DNA of 64,000 nucleotides from Hirudinaria manillensis (GCA_034509925.1 CM067536.1:7755001-7819000); one strand, 5' to 3'; numbered from the stretch's first letter, positions 1 through 11,621 are shown. Notes: a model not told the origin generated them from the letters alone. Made by a program: numbers and translations.

Positions 1-175
1 CTTCGTGAATCATACCAGTTGGCGTAATATAAAGTAAATAGGATGTCACGTGACAACATGTCGGACGGAATGAGAGATCGAATACATTCATTTGAATGAA
101 TCTTCGAGGTTAAGCAAATCTCATTGGCCAATTCTGAAACGTCTCCGTCAAACTGGGTCACTGTGACACATTTGC

Positions 176-176
<1 letters not shown>

Positions 177-211
<35 letters not shown>

Positions 212-556
212 TAGTTACAATAATATTATAATAAATATTGTAATAACTATATTTAATAATTATTATAATAATGACTACATAAAATAATTATTATTATTAT
301 TAACGTATTACCTGTATTGGTAACCAATTATAAAGCCACAATTAGGCTAATCATTTCCGTTTGTCTGTCCTCAAAGGTCAACAATCAGTGCTTTAAACCT
401 TAAATAATGTCTCATGACAACATTAATAAAATAATAACAACAACAATAATAATGATAATAATAATAATAATAATAATAATAAGAAGAAGAATAATAATAA
501 TAATAATGATAATAATAACAATATAATTGTTGGTAATGGTTAATTAATAATATAAT
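177..556. repeat. AAT-type microsatellite cluster
   Basis: Runs of AAT/ATA trinucleotides with occasional AAG and AAC variants at 177-212, 455-515 and around 540-565, separated by AT-rich sequence. Confidence 0.85.
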
Positions 557-689
557 AAATATAATAATAGCTGTTTAATATTCGTTACAGCGACCATTTT
601 CTTCTTTATTCCCAACGCATACCATAAGTACCAAGAACGTGTTAGTCAGGCTTTTTAAGTTCAAAGGCCACCAATACCTGAATGTAGCC

Positions 690-777
690 CAATCAGAAGT
701 TCAATCAGAACTTCAATCAGAAGTTCAATCAGAACTTCAATCAGAAGTTCAATCAGAACTTCAATCAGAACTTCAAT
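690..777. repeat. 12-bp minisatellite CAATCAGAASTT
   Basis: About seven head-to-tail copies of CAATCAGAAGTT alternating with CAATCAGAACTT, degrading into CAATC-containing sequence to about 805. The 12-bp period keeps a frame open and gives a Ser-Glu-Val/Leu-Gln peptide, which is a by-product of the repeat rather than a gene. Confidence 0.9.
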
Positions 778-1270
778 CGCATTTTCAATCAAACAAACGT
801 CAATCAAATTCCTATTGGATCGCTTTTGTTTGAACTTTATTAACTTGTTTGCATTCAGTTCTCAAAGCAAATATGCAGCTCCAGAATGAAAAGCCAAAAA
901 TGTCAACAGCCCAAAGCTAAGCCCAATCATCATTCATAGGATAACATTAACATTCTCGAGATGATATTCTCATTGTCGTTATCATCATCATCATCATCAT
1001 TACTGTCATTTATCATAATTGCTACTGTTGTATTTTATTATTGCTATAGTTTGTATTATTATTATTAATATAGGTATTATTATTATTATTATTATTATTA
1101 TTACTGTCATTATATGAAAGACAAAACCCAGCAATAGAAATTGGTCCTCCCCATAAATTCAAAGTTAATCAATTATAATTATCCATAAATAATTGCACAA
1201 ATTATGGCCAGTATTATATAATACGCTCTGCACCATAATTGATATCGACCTCCGACTGAACATTATACTC

Positions 1271-1274
1271 ATTT

Positions 1275-1322
<48 letters not shown>

Positions 1323-1326
1323 TTCA
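1271..1326. repeat. (TTTA)n microsatellite
   Basis: An uninterrupted tetranucleotide tract of about 13 copies. Confidence 0.9.
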
Positions 1327-1425
1327 TTCCATTCCACTGTAAAAGTCTAAAAGTGTTTGTTAGTAATTGATGATGCTGTAAACTTTATAGGACATCAAAG
1401 GCGTTCTTGAAATCACGTGACCAAG

Positions 1426-1503
1426 TGCTATAAATATTCATCACATGCTATAAATATTCATCACCTGCTATGAATATTCATTACCTACTATAAATATTCA
1501 TGT
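1426..1503. repeat. 20-bp tandem repeat with TATAAATATTCAT core
   Basis: Four direct copies with a 20-bp period, each GCTATAAATATTCATCACCT or a close variant (the third copy has TATGAATATTCA). Each unit holds a TATAAATA motif and an ATATTCAT motif like an octamer/POU half. The regular spacing of a TATA-like element is notable, but no promoter or start site is demonstrable. Confidence 0.8.
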
Positions 1504-1798
1504 CACATACTTTATAATGGATACATAACCAAAAAGGCGTATAATTGCACGACATATCGTCATCATCACCGCCATCTTCGTCGTCGTCGTCATCGTCAAC
1601 AACAACATCCCTACATACTAGAACAATTTGCTGCTATGATTATACCTACTTCCAGGGCTTAATTAAAAAAATTTGGTGAGAAATTCCTTTTCACGAAACA
1701 ACAACAACAACAACACCGATGATGGTAAGGGTTCAAGGTCGATCGTAAGGTCAACTCTTAACTTAGTTTTCTACTCAACAGCCACTCGACGATGGTGG

Positions 1799-1812
1799 GT
1801 TGCCATGGTGAC
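1799..1812 (+). promoter_or_regulatory. Candidate RFX X-box
   Basis: GTTGCCATGGTGAC fits the symmetrical X-box consensus of RFX factors (GTTGCC, then ATGG, then YRAC) in nearly all positions. No neighbouring gene start is evident, so function is inferred from the motif alone. Confidence 0.35.
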
Positions 1813-1952
1813 CGATGTCTCGAGTGTAAACACTCGTCGAAGTTGTTCAGAGTTTAATGTCGGTTTGGTTTTTAATTCGGATCGTTCAACATCTTGAGAT
1901 CAAACCGAGTGGTTGCTGAACAACCGTGGTTGATTGATCGATCAATCTATTA

Positions 1953-2000
<48 letters not shown>
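1953..2000. repeat. (TTGA)n microsatellite
   Basis: About twelve copies of the tetranucleotide, continuing into a diverged GACTGG tail. A similar but longer tract lies just upstream of the coiled-coil gene at 12876-13000. Confidence 0.9.
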
Positions 2001-2001
<1 letters not shown>

Positions 2002-2198
2002 CTGGTTGGTTAGTGGCTCATTTCAATCATACGATCGGCCAACCGAACCGGCCAATCGCATCCGACCATAGGCTATGATGCAGACGACAATATCAAAAGA
2101 ATAAGTCGATATTTTGCATCTCATCCATCCGAATGAGTAGTAACTCAGCACCAGAAGCTGAGGGCAGCCCACGGCAGCTTCGTAGACTGGCGGCTCAC

Positions 2199-2237
2199 TT
2201 CCAGGCCTGGCTACGGTTTCCGGCTTCTCCCAACCAC
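2199..2237 (-). other. Possible 39-nt micro-exon (weak)
   Basis: On the minus strand a long pyrimidine tract (complement of the purine run 2240-2315) ends in TTCCTGCAG, and 39 nt later there is a strong donor GAA|GTGAGC. The splice signals are very good and the length is a multiple of three. The peptide does not match the next expected UGCG segment in any frame, so it may be an exon of another transcript or chance. Confidence 0.18.
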
Positions 2238-2456
2238 CTGCAGGAACGAGAGAGAGATAGAAAGAGGAGACAGAGAGGAAAAAAAGAAAGAAATATTGAG
2301 ATAGAGAGATCGTGAGTAGCTCGGAGTGGGGGTGTAGTATCTCTTTCATTCCATGTTGTACAAAGAGCAGAGCAGGGCAGAAGGTGGTGGTGAAACAAAG
2401 CAAATGTTTGTTTGGAACACGTCACTTTCAAGAAGTACACTTTCAATGGAGTCCAT

Positions 2457-2468
2457 CGCCATGGTAAC
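2457..2468 (+). promoter_or_regulatory. Second X-box-like motif
   Basis: CGCCATGGTAAC has a perfect right half (ATGGTAAC) and a diverged left half of the RFX consensus. It lies 650 bp from the better match at 1799. Confidence 0.2.
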
Positions 2469-2529
2469 GTCTGAGGATTGGAATGAAGTGCCGGTGATAA
2501 TGATAATGATCCCGATCTCTATCTCCTGG

Positions 2530-3072
2530 CTGAAGACGATGACGACGACGACGATGGTGATGATTAAGATAATGATAATGAAAGTATGACGTCGATGGCG
2601 ATGATGATGATGACGACGACGACGTAAATATAGATTGTTTGATTATCATGTAAACAATGACGAATTCGGTACAATTTGTCACGGTAATAATAACAACAAG
2701 AGGCGGTCTTAGTGTTGGCCCTAGCTAAGGTCATAAGGTCAAAGCGTGACGACGACGAAGACGATGATGATGGCGACGCATAAGCACATGTGGAAATTGG
2801 CAACTTAATTGGCTGAGGAGGTGCTCAGAGAAGCACTGCTCCGAAGAAATCCTTATCGAATGCACTCCCACAATGTTGACGACGACGACGACGATTATGG
2901 TGACGTTGCTGGTGGTGATGATGATGATGATGACGATGATGGTGACGATGATGCTAAGGAAGACAGGTCAGTGATTCAATTAATGTTGCTTTAGCAAATA
3001 ATTCAATTTAGTGAAAAATGGCGGTGAAGACGATGGTGATGATGATGATGATGATGATGACGATGATGATAA
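2530..3072. repeat. GAC/GAT trinucleotide clusters
   Basis: Interspersed short tracts of GAC, GAT and ATG trinucleotides, for example 2536-2585, 2597-2625, 2878-2950 and 3030-3070. They translate as poly-Asp on the plus strand and poly-Ser/Val on other frames. The strong GAC/GTC component is unusual against an AT-rich background. Confidence 0.85.
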
Positions 3073-3480
3073 AAATAGGATAATGACTATGACGACGATC
3101 GCGGTGCTCAGAATGCAATTTGCATTTTTAACGACGTAAGTGCTAACAAGCAACGTAAGTTCAAACTGAATTGGTGCTCAGACGACTGTCCACTTGCTGC
3201 TCTTGTAAATCCATAAGCAGTCGTCGTCGTCATCATCATCATCATCATCCACTTCCAACTCTGCTATAACCATCATTACCGCCACCATCATCATCATCTT
3301 CATCTAGATATCAATAATTATCATCGTCATCAACCACAGTCATTTTGATGGATTTCATATTAGTGCATTGCACCAATGGTCTGGCTTTCCACACAAACTT
3401 CTGGATTTCGGCGAATAATGACTCGTGATCCTCCATGACTTCACCAATGTCACCGTCACGATCATCACCTTCTATCGTCG

Positions 3481-3600
3481 TCGTCGTCATCGTCATCATT
3501 TCACCAATGTCAACCTTCTATCAATCACCACCTTCTATCGTCGTCGTCATCGTCATCATTTCACCAATGTCAACCTTCTATCAATCACCACCTTCTATCG
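3481..3600. repeat. 60-bp perfect tandem duplication
   Basis: Bases 3481-3540 and 3541-3600 are identical over all 60 positions. Each consists of a GTC/ATC microsatellite followed by a TTTCACCAATGTCAACC segment. Partial related copies precede (3436-3480) and follow (3601-3616). The identity implies a recent slippage or unequal-exchange event. Confidence 0.95.
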
Positions 3601-3799
3601 TCGTCGTCGTCGTCATTTCCATCGCAAATCGATTTACAAATCTCAAACATGGATCTCAATGCGCGATCACCAGTGCATTTAGTTATTGCTGTCAATTCTT
3701 TTCATAATCTCTTGTTTATTCTATTTACGTGATAATTTCTAGCTTCTCTCATTGCTATTATCATCTATGACTGAAACCCTCATAAACATCATCGCCGTT

Positions 3800-3925
3800 G
3801 TCGTCATCACCACCATCTCACCATCATCATCACCACCATCTCACCATCATTATCACCACCATAATCATCATCACCATCATCACCAACATAATCATCATCA
3901 CCACCATAATCATCAACATCATAAT
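3800..3925. repeat. Imperfect CAC/CAT microsatellite
   Basis: A run of CAC, CAT and AAT trinucleotides that reads as poly-His/Asn in one frame. Confidence 0.85.
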
Positions 3926-4418
3926 AAGCAGCTACATCAGCAATATGATGATTCACGGTCTCCTTCTGTGAACATCAGATGATGATGATGAATCCTAACT
4001 TTCACTCAGTCCACTTTTCGTTTATACGAATTATTCAACCATAAACTCGACTTGTAATTTAATTAATTAATTACATTTAATTTAATAATTATCAACAGCG
4101 GTAGTCCACAGGCACTGTCGTTCACAGAAGTTCAAAAGATATCCTGGACATAAAGGATCCTAGTGCTTCTTACAGATCTACATGTGCAAACTCTGAGTCA
4201 CACCAAGATATTCGTGCCAACAGAAACACACAAAAAAGCATGGAATCCTCAGAGAACCTTTTCAAATCCAACTGCTAAATCACCACAATTCGGACTAGCA
4301 AAGAGCCAAACGGACAATTTCCAATAGATAAAAACCAGTGCCACTGTCATATTCACCCATTGTCATCATCATCATCATCGTCGTCATAATCATCATCACC
4401 ACCGAACTGGAAACCCAC

Positions 4419-4524
4419 CTCCCACGAAGATTCTGGCATCGACAGAGGGGTACTTCTTGAGCAGACTGTTGACGACCATCACGGAAGCGTCCGTCTCCTC
4501 CTCTATGCAGAACAGGATCTCATA
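4419..4524 (-). CDS. UGCG: UGCG exon 3
   Basis: The acceptor GTGTTTCGTCCAG is followed by [14 protein letters not shown] and ends in DARIFVGG at the donor GGGAG|GTGGGT (phase 1). The aligned first catalytic Asp is present. The next exon would be expected to begin with the two bases completing Gly and then a KxVGxNPKxNN-like motif. That motif was not found at 1-4418. Confidence 0.9.
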
Positions 4525-6094
4525 CTGGACGAAACACGTAAACAAAGTATAAACGATACGTATCTCAAACAAACAAACAAACAAACAAGCAAACCAACGA
4601 GCAATACTCAGAAAGCAAAACAAAAACGAAGCAAAAGAAAACAAACAAAAATGACCAAAACGACTAGAAAACCACAACGACGAGGCAACAAACAAAAACA
4701 AAAACCCGTCAAAATCGTCTTCAAAAGAATTCCGATCGACTCGCAAGACAAGCACCTACTCCGCCGCTCAGAAAACCACTCACTTTGGGGTACGAGAGGT
4801 GGAAAAATGTCTCCAGATTGACGTACAAGTTCGGGTCGACGCCCGTCAGCGGCTTCAAAATCGAGACTCCGGGGTAGTGAAAGTCCGGTGGAGCTGTCAG
4901 CTTCCTGTGCAGCTTCATCCGTCTGCTCAGAGAAGTTTTTGGACGTTTTAACTTTTTAAATTTATTTATTTATTAATCTATTTATTTATTTCTTTATTAA
5001 TCTATTTATTTATTTCTTTATTAATCTAATTATTTATTTCTTTATTAATCTATTCATTTATTTAATTATTAATCTATGTATTTAATTCGATTTGGTAGTG
5101 ATTTATTTTTTTTCGAAGTAGTGAAAAGTCTGAGATATTATTGAAAGCTGTCGAGCGTCGTTTTAAATTTGTGGGTTTAAAAACGTACGGATTAGATTTT
5201 AAATTCTAAATTATTTTTAAACTCATTCCACAAAAAAAAATTTCAAAATTCTTAAAAAACAATGAGCAGTACACACACACAACACACACACACACACAGA
5301 GCACAAAAAATTTGGCAGAGATAAATTTCCATGAAAAAGGTTTAAAAATCCACATCAGTTGATATGAACTGCAAAGATTGCCTTGGCTCAATAAAAATAT
5401 TTAATCAATAAATTTGATTTATTCCAATTAATGACTATTTATGGTTTAATTAATATTAATTAACATGCATTCATTAAAATATAATCAATATTAATTAACG
5501 TGCAACTTAATTCAAGAGCAGAATTAGGAGAACATTTGCAGTAATTGTCATCACACACATAGTTAATAATTTCTTAATGGCTCGTATATTTCCTGTTTCC
5601 TGGAAAGTTATAAAAGGCCAAATACAAATACAAAACAAAGACTGACAATGCTCAAGTCTTAATGCAAACATCTCTGATCCACTCAAAGCACAAGTTTTTA
5701 AACTGCTAGACTAAAACACAAATCATTAAATTTAAAAAATTATAAACCACCAACAAAAACAATAAACAAACCTATTAAATCAGCTCCAACTATCTCTTAC
5801 AAATATCAAATTATAAACACAAAATTACAGCAAAATAGAAGCAATCTAACTTTCCCTAAAAGACTAAACAAATCAAAACAAGAAGCAAAGATGAACAAAC
5901 CCATATATGATTGAAGTTATGTGGACCAACCACTGGAACCACCATCCACAGAATATTACGAGGGCAATAACATAGAAAAAATAATCCAGGGTCAGCGGAG
6001 ACGATTGAAGACCGACCATGTTGTATATGTCGAAGACCGACATTTGCCTTTCGGTTGTCAAACTACCCTCCTCCAAACTACGAGGATGAGCCAT
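4419..6094 (-). CDS. UGCG: Ceramide glucosyltransferase, N-terminal exons (partial gene)
   Basis: UGCG is the type-III membrane glycosyltransferase (GT family 21) that transfers glucose from UDP-glucose to ceramide in the early Golgi, starting glycosphingolipid synthesis. Three minus-strand exons join as 6094-5901, 4922-4784 and 4524-4419. The joined peptide has a membrane helix ([18 protein letters not shown] region), a short basic linker (GRMKLHRKL), the family hallmark [20 protein letters not shown], then [24 protein letters not shown] and [14 protein letters not shown]. Against the human protein the Asp of ETDAS aligns with the first catalytic Asp (Asp92). The two internal junctions are phase 2 and phase 0 and restore the frame exactly. 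The last donor leaves phase 1. The remaining two thirds (second and third Asp, Q/RxxRW) are not found here and should lie left of the window. Identification is by remembered family sequence, and is strong. Confidence 0.92.
4784..4922 (-). CDS. UGCG: UGCG exon 2: start of the catalytic domain
   Basis: The acceptor TTCTCTGAGCAG precedes the exon and the donor CCCAAA|GTGAGT ends it after Lys (phase 0). The exon encodes GRMKLHRKL, then [16 protein letters not shown], then [10 protein letters not shown]. This segment is nearly invariant in animal UGCG proteins and is the best single piece of evidence for the gene. Confidence 0.93.
4957..5080. repeat. 24-bp AT-rich tandem repeat in UGCG intron 1
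   Basis: Four to five copies of a 24-bp unit built of TATTTATTTATT and CTTTATTAATC, each with small changes. Confidence 0.85.
5273..5300. repeat. (AC)n microsatellite
   Basis: A short dinucleotide tract in UGCG intron 1, interrupted once by AACAC. Confidence 0.85.
5901..6094 (-). CDS. UGCG: UGCG exon 1: N-terminus and membrane helix
   Basis: The frame is closed upstream by TAA at 6166-6164. Three in-frame ATGs are possible: 6094 (context CCACGATGG, closest to Kozak), 6043 and 6019 (ACAACATGG). The last two would give an N-terminus closer in length to the human enzyme. A single hydrophobic stretch of about 25 residues ends in HITSIIY and matches the position of the signal anchor in the family. 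The donor is ATGG|GTTTGT, leaving two bases of a Gly codon. The 978-bp intron to exon 2 is AT-rich and includes the 24-bp tandem repeat and a CA tract. Confidence 0.88.
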
Positions 6095-8595
6095 CGTGGC
6101 GATAATCTTAACCCGACTGCTAGAGAGAGAAAAATCAATCAATGGCCGACTGTCACAGCAGGTTTAACCAGACAACCGAGTGATGAGTGAATTTCAGACT
6201 ATCGCCAACTCCACTTGTCCTGCTACGATCTTGATCGATCAGATCAAAGAGGTATCAGAGACGGTGCAAATGACTTCCTAAGAAATGAATTCTTAATTTT
6301 CCGAGATAATTATGTCCGACGGAGGCTTTGAGTGAGTCGAACAATCGCTAAAAAGGGACTGAAGCTGCCTAATTATGCGATCTGTCGCCTGCTATTCGAG
6401 GTTGCCATGATGTCTCGTTTCGCTACAAAATCACTCTAAGCGTTCCCCTTCTTGCATCTAGCAACCATCGCCAGTTCCACGCGCCGACAGAATGGCCTCC
6501 CACTTATTAAAATGAGCTATTCAAAACCGCCTCCACTAATGTCAGTGGTTCTATAAAATTGAGTGTATAAAAAATTTAAAAATAACTATTTAATTGTATT
6601 TAATCGTTCTGTGCCGAATCTAGTAATTTTGATCTCGGTATCCAAAACTTGCAACTCTCTCTAAATATTCAGACAATTACGATGCGCAATGAAACTTTAC
6701 TAAACTATTTTTTTAGAAAAGTAATTACATGTAATATAATGCAACAAGTACCGTAAGTATCCGCATAATTCAGCTGTGTTTAAAGAAGTCGATTGCTTAG
6801 AGATCTTAAAATAATCTTAAAAATACCGATAAAACAATAAATCATTAATATTTTTAATCATAGACTTTTCTACTTTTTAAAGTTGCTTTTAAGTATTTTT
6901 CATTGAACTTTTTTGTTAAATTGTGCTCTGCTATCTCACGAATAAAAAAAAAATTTCTTCGCCTAATAGATTTTATTTACAAAAAGTATTCAATTTAAAA
7001 TCCATATATTTCAATAAACATTTTTAAATATTTATATTTAACGCATTAAACGGCAGTTTACTAACGAAAAATTATATTGATATAAAGTGCCACATAAAAA
7101 CCGATGTATCGAGTCATTGTTTACATTTTTATGGTTCGATTATTATTTTTAAAACGAAACTTTCATATCGAAAACATTTAGCTTGGAGGATTCTTCGGCA
7201 AAATAAACTTTTAGGCTTCTTATCTCCTGATAATCTTTGTACCATGAGTGTCGGTTTATACAGAAATGGTATCGATTATCGTTACTTGTTCATCTCAAAT
7301 ATGCGCTTTGTTAAATGAATTCTCGTGATAAAAATGCATTTAAAACGTCCTGATATAAGTTTACAGAAAGCTGAGATTGGAGATTTTGTGTTTTAAAGTT
7401 TAATTTATCTGTGAGAAAAAATAAACGTGGTTTGAGCGATGCTTCGACCAGGGAAACTGCTAGATTGGCAGATGTATGTCATATATTGGGCCGATAAACT
7501 GAGTTTTGTTCGAGAGAATTAATCAGTTAATAAATTAATTATTTCTGGAAACTATTTCGAAACTTAAATTGTTAACGAAAATTAGTCAGGTAATTGATTA
7601 TCGCCTCTCGCTAACTGTAAATCGTTTTTCCAACATGTCGGATAAAATAGCGATGGCTGAATATTTCAAACTTCTGAGGACCGGAAAACAATTTAAGTCT
7701 CGAAATAAATTCAAAAAAAAGCGGAAATTAATATCATTTATCAGTTATTTTGCAAAATTACTCCAATCAAAACCTAATTTCCAGCGAATATCCTAGTCAG
7801 ATAAGCCTATGGGGCTATCAAGCAAGAAGTACTGATAACACGTGTCTTATCACTTGTATCGTTGTATATCATCTTGATATTCTATCACCTCAGAAGAAGA
7901 ACGTCTGCCATTTTGAATGCTTTCAAAGAAGTGACAAAACAAGTCATTAAACGTGGACTTCCGGATAATGGCGTCCGTACATGACGTCCTTTTTCTGACA
8001 TTTATTTATTTTATTCTTTCATTGACGCCCTTAAAAAAATCGTCTGACAAATTAAATTTGGACTTCAGTTTTTTTCCCATTTAATCTCATATTTCGGGCG
8101 TCTCCTTTTCTCAGAATCACAACACGACACGGAACTGTTGTTTAGGTTATTATTGTTATTATTATTATTATTATTACTATTATTATTATTATTATTATTT
8201 TAACAAAGACACAACAACAACAACATGGAATCCAATAATAACTACCGATCATTTAATACACTTTACCATAAAAGCATGAATGTAATCCAGGTCGCATTGT
8301 AAATAAGATTATAACGTAACTAATGCAATAATAACAAATAATTATAAATGGACAAATAATTATGAATAAATAAATATAAGAAGCATCGATGGAAAAGTCC
8401 GTGAGAGAAGTTCTCCGTAGTTCCGAGATTTTCCAGATTTTTTATTTAAACGATTGTACGCTTATGTGATTTCAATTCTAAGAATTTACTTTGATGGCGG
8501 TTGGTGCTCCGTACAGATATCTGGACGTTGGAAGAGGAGGATTTAAAATTGGAGGGGGGTGGTTTGGGTGAGGGACTGACGGCCCCCTTAAGAAG

Positions 8596-8615
8596 GGGTT
8601 AGGGTTAGGGTTAGG
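8596..8615 (+). repeat. Interstitial telomere-type (TTAGGG)n
   Basis: GGGTTAGGGTTAGGGTTAGG, just over three perfect hexamers of the animal telomere repeat, with no further degenerate copies on either side. It sits in a G-rich stretch. It could be a repair-inserted fragment or a chance short run. Confidence 0.8.
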
Positions 8616-9097
8616 TGATAGCACTGCTTTCATGGGATCGGTTTTCATTGTGGCCCACCGCACTTTTTTCCTTGAACTTTCCTGGTAGAGAAAGGTTTGT
8701 GTGGTTTGGGGACATCACGTGGAACCATCGTGTGTTTTGCTCCCGGACTCATCCGACCGTCCACACCCGTCCACCTGCCTATACCTCCATCTGTCCGTCC
8801 GTGCATCTACAGAATGGTTGGTTAGTTGAGAATTATTATGTTGTCAGCAAATTGCTTCTAAACATGGCGAATGTTGAAAGTGTATATTTATAAATATTTT
8901 TTGTTGCTTTATTATAAATATATTTTGTGCTATATTATAACTATCTTTTATCGCTATATTATAATAAAAAAAAAATTATATTTTGAAAGTAAACAAAGGC
9001 AAAACAAACACTACTTCAACATTTTAATTCGTCTTTCTTCTAAGCAAGCAGAAGAGGTATGCCAGCTGTCAGGTTAAAGTGTACGAACTAAAGATAA

Positions 9098-9130
<33 letters not shown>

Positions 9131-11518
9131 GTTATTGCCGAGCAGCTAATTATCATAATTTATTAAAATCTTTTCATTTTTAAGGAACCTTTAAGTACAT
9201 ATTAATGAATTATCGATAATTTCTAGACGTTTATCTGGAATTGTTTGAGAATTGAATTCCAAAGTTTCTCGTTCGAGAGCCTCGGGCGACACAAAAACTC
9301 AAGTGGTCTCTCGAGAATTACGGAGAGACAGATCGAAGTACACACTAACGCACACACATTCACACACTGACACACATGCAAGGCTAATCACAGACACGGT
9401 GACACGTGACTATACAAAGAAGTACAAAAGTACACAACTCGGAAGTACAAAAGGATTTCATAGAATGTCTCTCGTTGTAAACTCATTTGCATTTTAACCT
9501 GTCACATTAAGAGCTGATTGGCTGGGATCAATTTCATAATTCAACACGACTTATCCCCCTCTCACCAATTCTACGTCACCATCTCTCCATTCCAGTCTTT
9601 GATGTCCTCCTTTTTAATCTTCATTCATTCATTCTTTCTTATCAAAGTCGCATTTCCTTTGTAAAGGTCGCCGGAAGTCGAACTGACCAATGGGAGTTCG
9701 ATTTGGAGGTCACGTGGTCGAACACGTGATGTTGAAACGATTTCTTTTAAATAAATTAGTTAATTAATTAATTAAAGACAAATAATGATAAATCACGAAT
9801 TCTTATTATAAGCTGTAATTATAAATTATAATAAACAAAATGGTGCTACTAACTTATTTATAGTTTTTTTATGGCTTAGTTTGATGCGCAGAGAGATGGC
9901 CATTGTTTTCTGCAATTATATGCCGGGTCAGTTAGTTCATTTTATAATTTTAATACGGATATAAATTACCTTTTTATCATAATTCATCATAATAGGACTT
10001 AATCATATTATCGACGTAACATCGTAGAACCTCATTAGCATATCATTATGTTATCGCGTCGCGCTCGGATTTTATTCATCTCTAAGAAGTGAATTTTCAA
10101 TGAGATTTTAATTTATTCAAATTTATTCCTCATCGTTTTCTGCTTTAAGGATGTTTTGAAGAGGTATAATGATTTACGTAATAATAAATAGTTTTAATTT
10201 AACATGTTTACAAGTTGTTATGTAATAAGAACAATAAATTTGATTGATTACTGCTATCATACAGTGCCTAGTGAATATGCATGAATTCATGAATATGCAA
10301 AGAAATTGACTTGAGATTTCGTAATCGTGAATAAATTAATAAATTTCAATCATCAGCATATTCTCAGGCACCGTTGAGCGAGTGAGTGAGTGAGTTAGTG
10401 AGCGAATGAATGAATGAATGAATGAATGAATGAGTGAGTGACGAACGAATAAAACCATTTAACAGCTGCTCTTGATCGCCAGCTAAGAACTACAGGGGAC
10501 CACGCATTGAATTTTGTTTTGCTTCGCCGCCGAATGTTTTGAAAACATTTCTTGAAGTTTGGAACTTAGGTCATCCGATGCCGTTTCTATCGTCGTCGAA
10601 AACTGGAAGCGAAATTAACATAATTTATGATTGATTAACATAATTTATCCTCCGACAGCATTCGGAAATCGTTTGAATTATTCTGTCGTATAAACAAAAC
10701 AAAAACAAAAACTACCGTTTCTGATATCGAAGGCAGTTGAAACTCGAGGCCTCGTCTGAGTAGATTCGTATGTTTTCAGCTCGAAGTTTTTGGTTCCAAT
10801 TTCAATTGGACGGAGTCGCTAGCAACATTCCTAACAGGATCATCTGGAGACGTATAACTTCATTTCCATCTCGTGTCTCTCCGTTTCTCTTCCTCCTCCT
10901 CCTCGTCGTCGTAGTCGTCGTCGTCGTCGCTGAAGCTGTCCTGGATGCTTCGTTGAGGATCGAAATTCACTTTTAAACGACCTGATTCGCTTCCAGCAGA
11001 ATGGTTGGTTGACTTGTGTTTGTTTTCATTTTGCATTTTTGTTTAAGAGGAGGAGGGAGTTGTTTTTGTAAGTTTCAATTTGATTTTGTTGTTGTTGTTG
11101 CCGTTGTTGTCTCTATTGGAGAATGAGAGGCTGGGTAACTTCGTAGTCATTTGCTACGACAACTAATAGCTTTCATCGTCGTCGTCGTCGCCGCCAGCAA
11201 CAACAACAACGACAACGACATCGTCGTCGTTAAAGTTTGAATTCAACTGGTTGAACATCGATGTGTTCTTGTCGAATGATTTGTACTTCGGAACTTCTTG
11301 TCACGACTCGTTGACAAACGTCGACAACAACAGCAGCAACACCTACACCACCAACAACAACAACAGAAATAAGGCGATAATTAAACTGACACCTATTAGT
11401 CTGGGAAGGTTCGTGAAGTTGACTAGTTGTTCGTTTGTTTGTTTGCAAAATGAATATTATTTGTTTGTTTGTCATTTATTAACTTATATACAAAACTCAA
11501 AGAGTATGTTTGCGTTAG

Positions 11519-11621
11519 TCTCACCAACAAACAACAAGTACAACAGCAGCAGCAACAACAACAAATTCTGCTAAAACAAGTGAACAGAATGAACAGCGCC
11601 AAGACACCAAAAGACTTTTAG
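11519..11621 (+). other. Possible upstream Gln-rich exon of the coiled-coil gene (weak)
   Basis: In one frame this reads LTNKQQVQ followed by a run of Gln, then ILLKQVNRMNSAKTPKDF and a TAG at 11619-11621. A possible acceptor (GCGTTAG) lies at 11518. The mixture of CAA and CAG codons followed by non-repetitive residues resembles the Gln-rich start of the exon at 13049. A splice donor is not convincing. It could equally be chance translation of a CAA microsatellite. Confidence 0.2.

Larger units (their letters stand above)
1..4418. other. Microsatellite-rich non-coding stretch left of UGCG
   Basis: No exon can be supported here with confidence. The stretch is dominated by AAT, TTTA, TTGA, GAT, GAC/GTC and CAC/CAT simple repeats, listed separately where they are long. 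It should contain part of the intron after UGCG exon 3, because that exon ends with a good donor at 4419 and the next expected coding block of UGCG was looked for on the minus strand and not found. Open frames in this stretch are low-complexity translations of the repeats. Confidence 0.6.

Noticed and set aside
2023-2446. Overlapping minus-strand frames of 83-126 codons
   Set aside because: They run through a polypyrimidine tract and have no family resemblance. Only the micro-exon splice signals at 2199-2237 are worth noting.
3311-3499. Minus-strand frame with EDHESLFAEIQKFVWKARPL
   Set aside because: It is protein-like over about 40 codons, but bounded by microsatellite translation. It does not match the missing UGCG segments and has no convincing acceptor.
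8478-8663. Minus-strand frame with PNPNPNPFLRGPSVPHP
   Set aside because: Produced by the telomere-like run and adjacent G-rich sequence.
10770-10976. Plus-strand signal-peptide-like frame and minus-strand acidic frame (DPQRSIQDSFSDDDDDYDDE)
   Set aside because: Both derive from a GTC/GAC microsatellite with a short flank. Neither has supporting splice or start signals.
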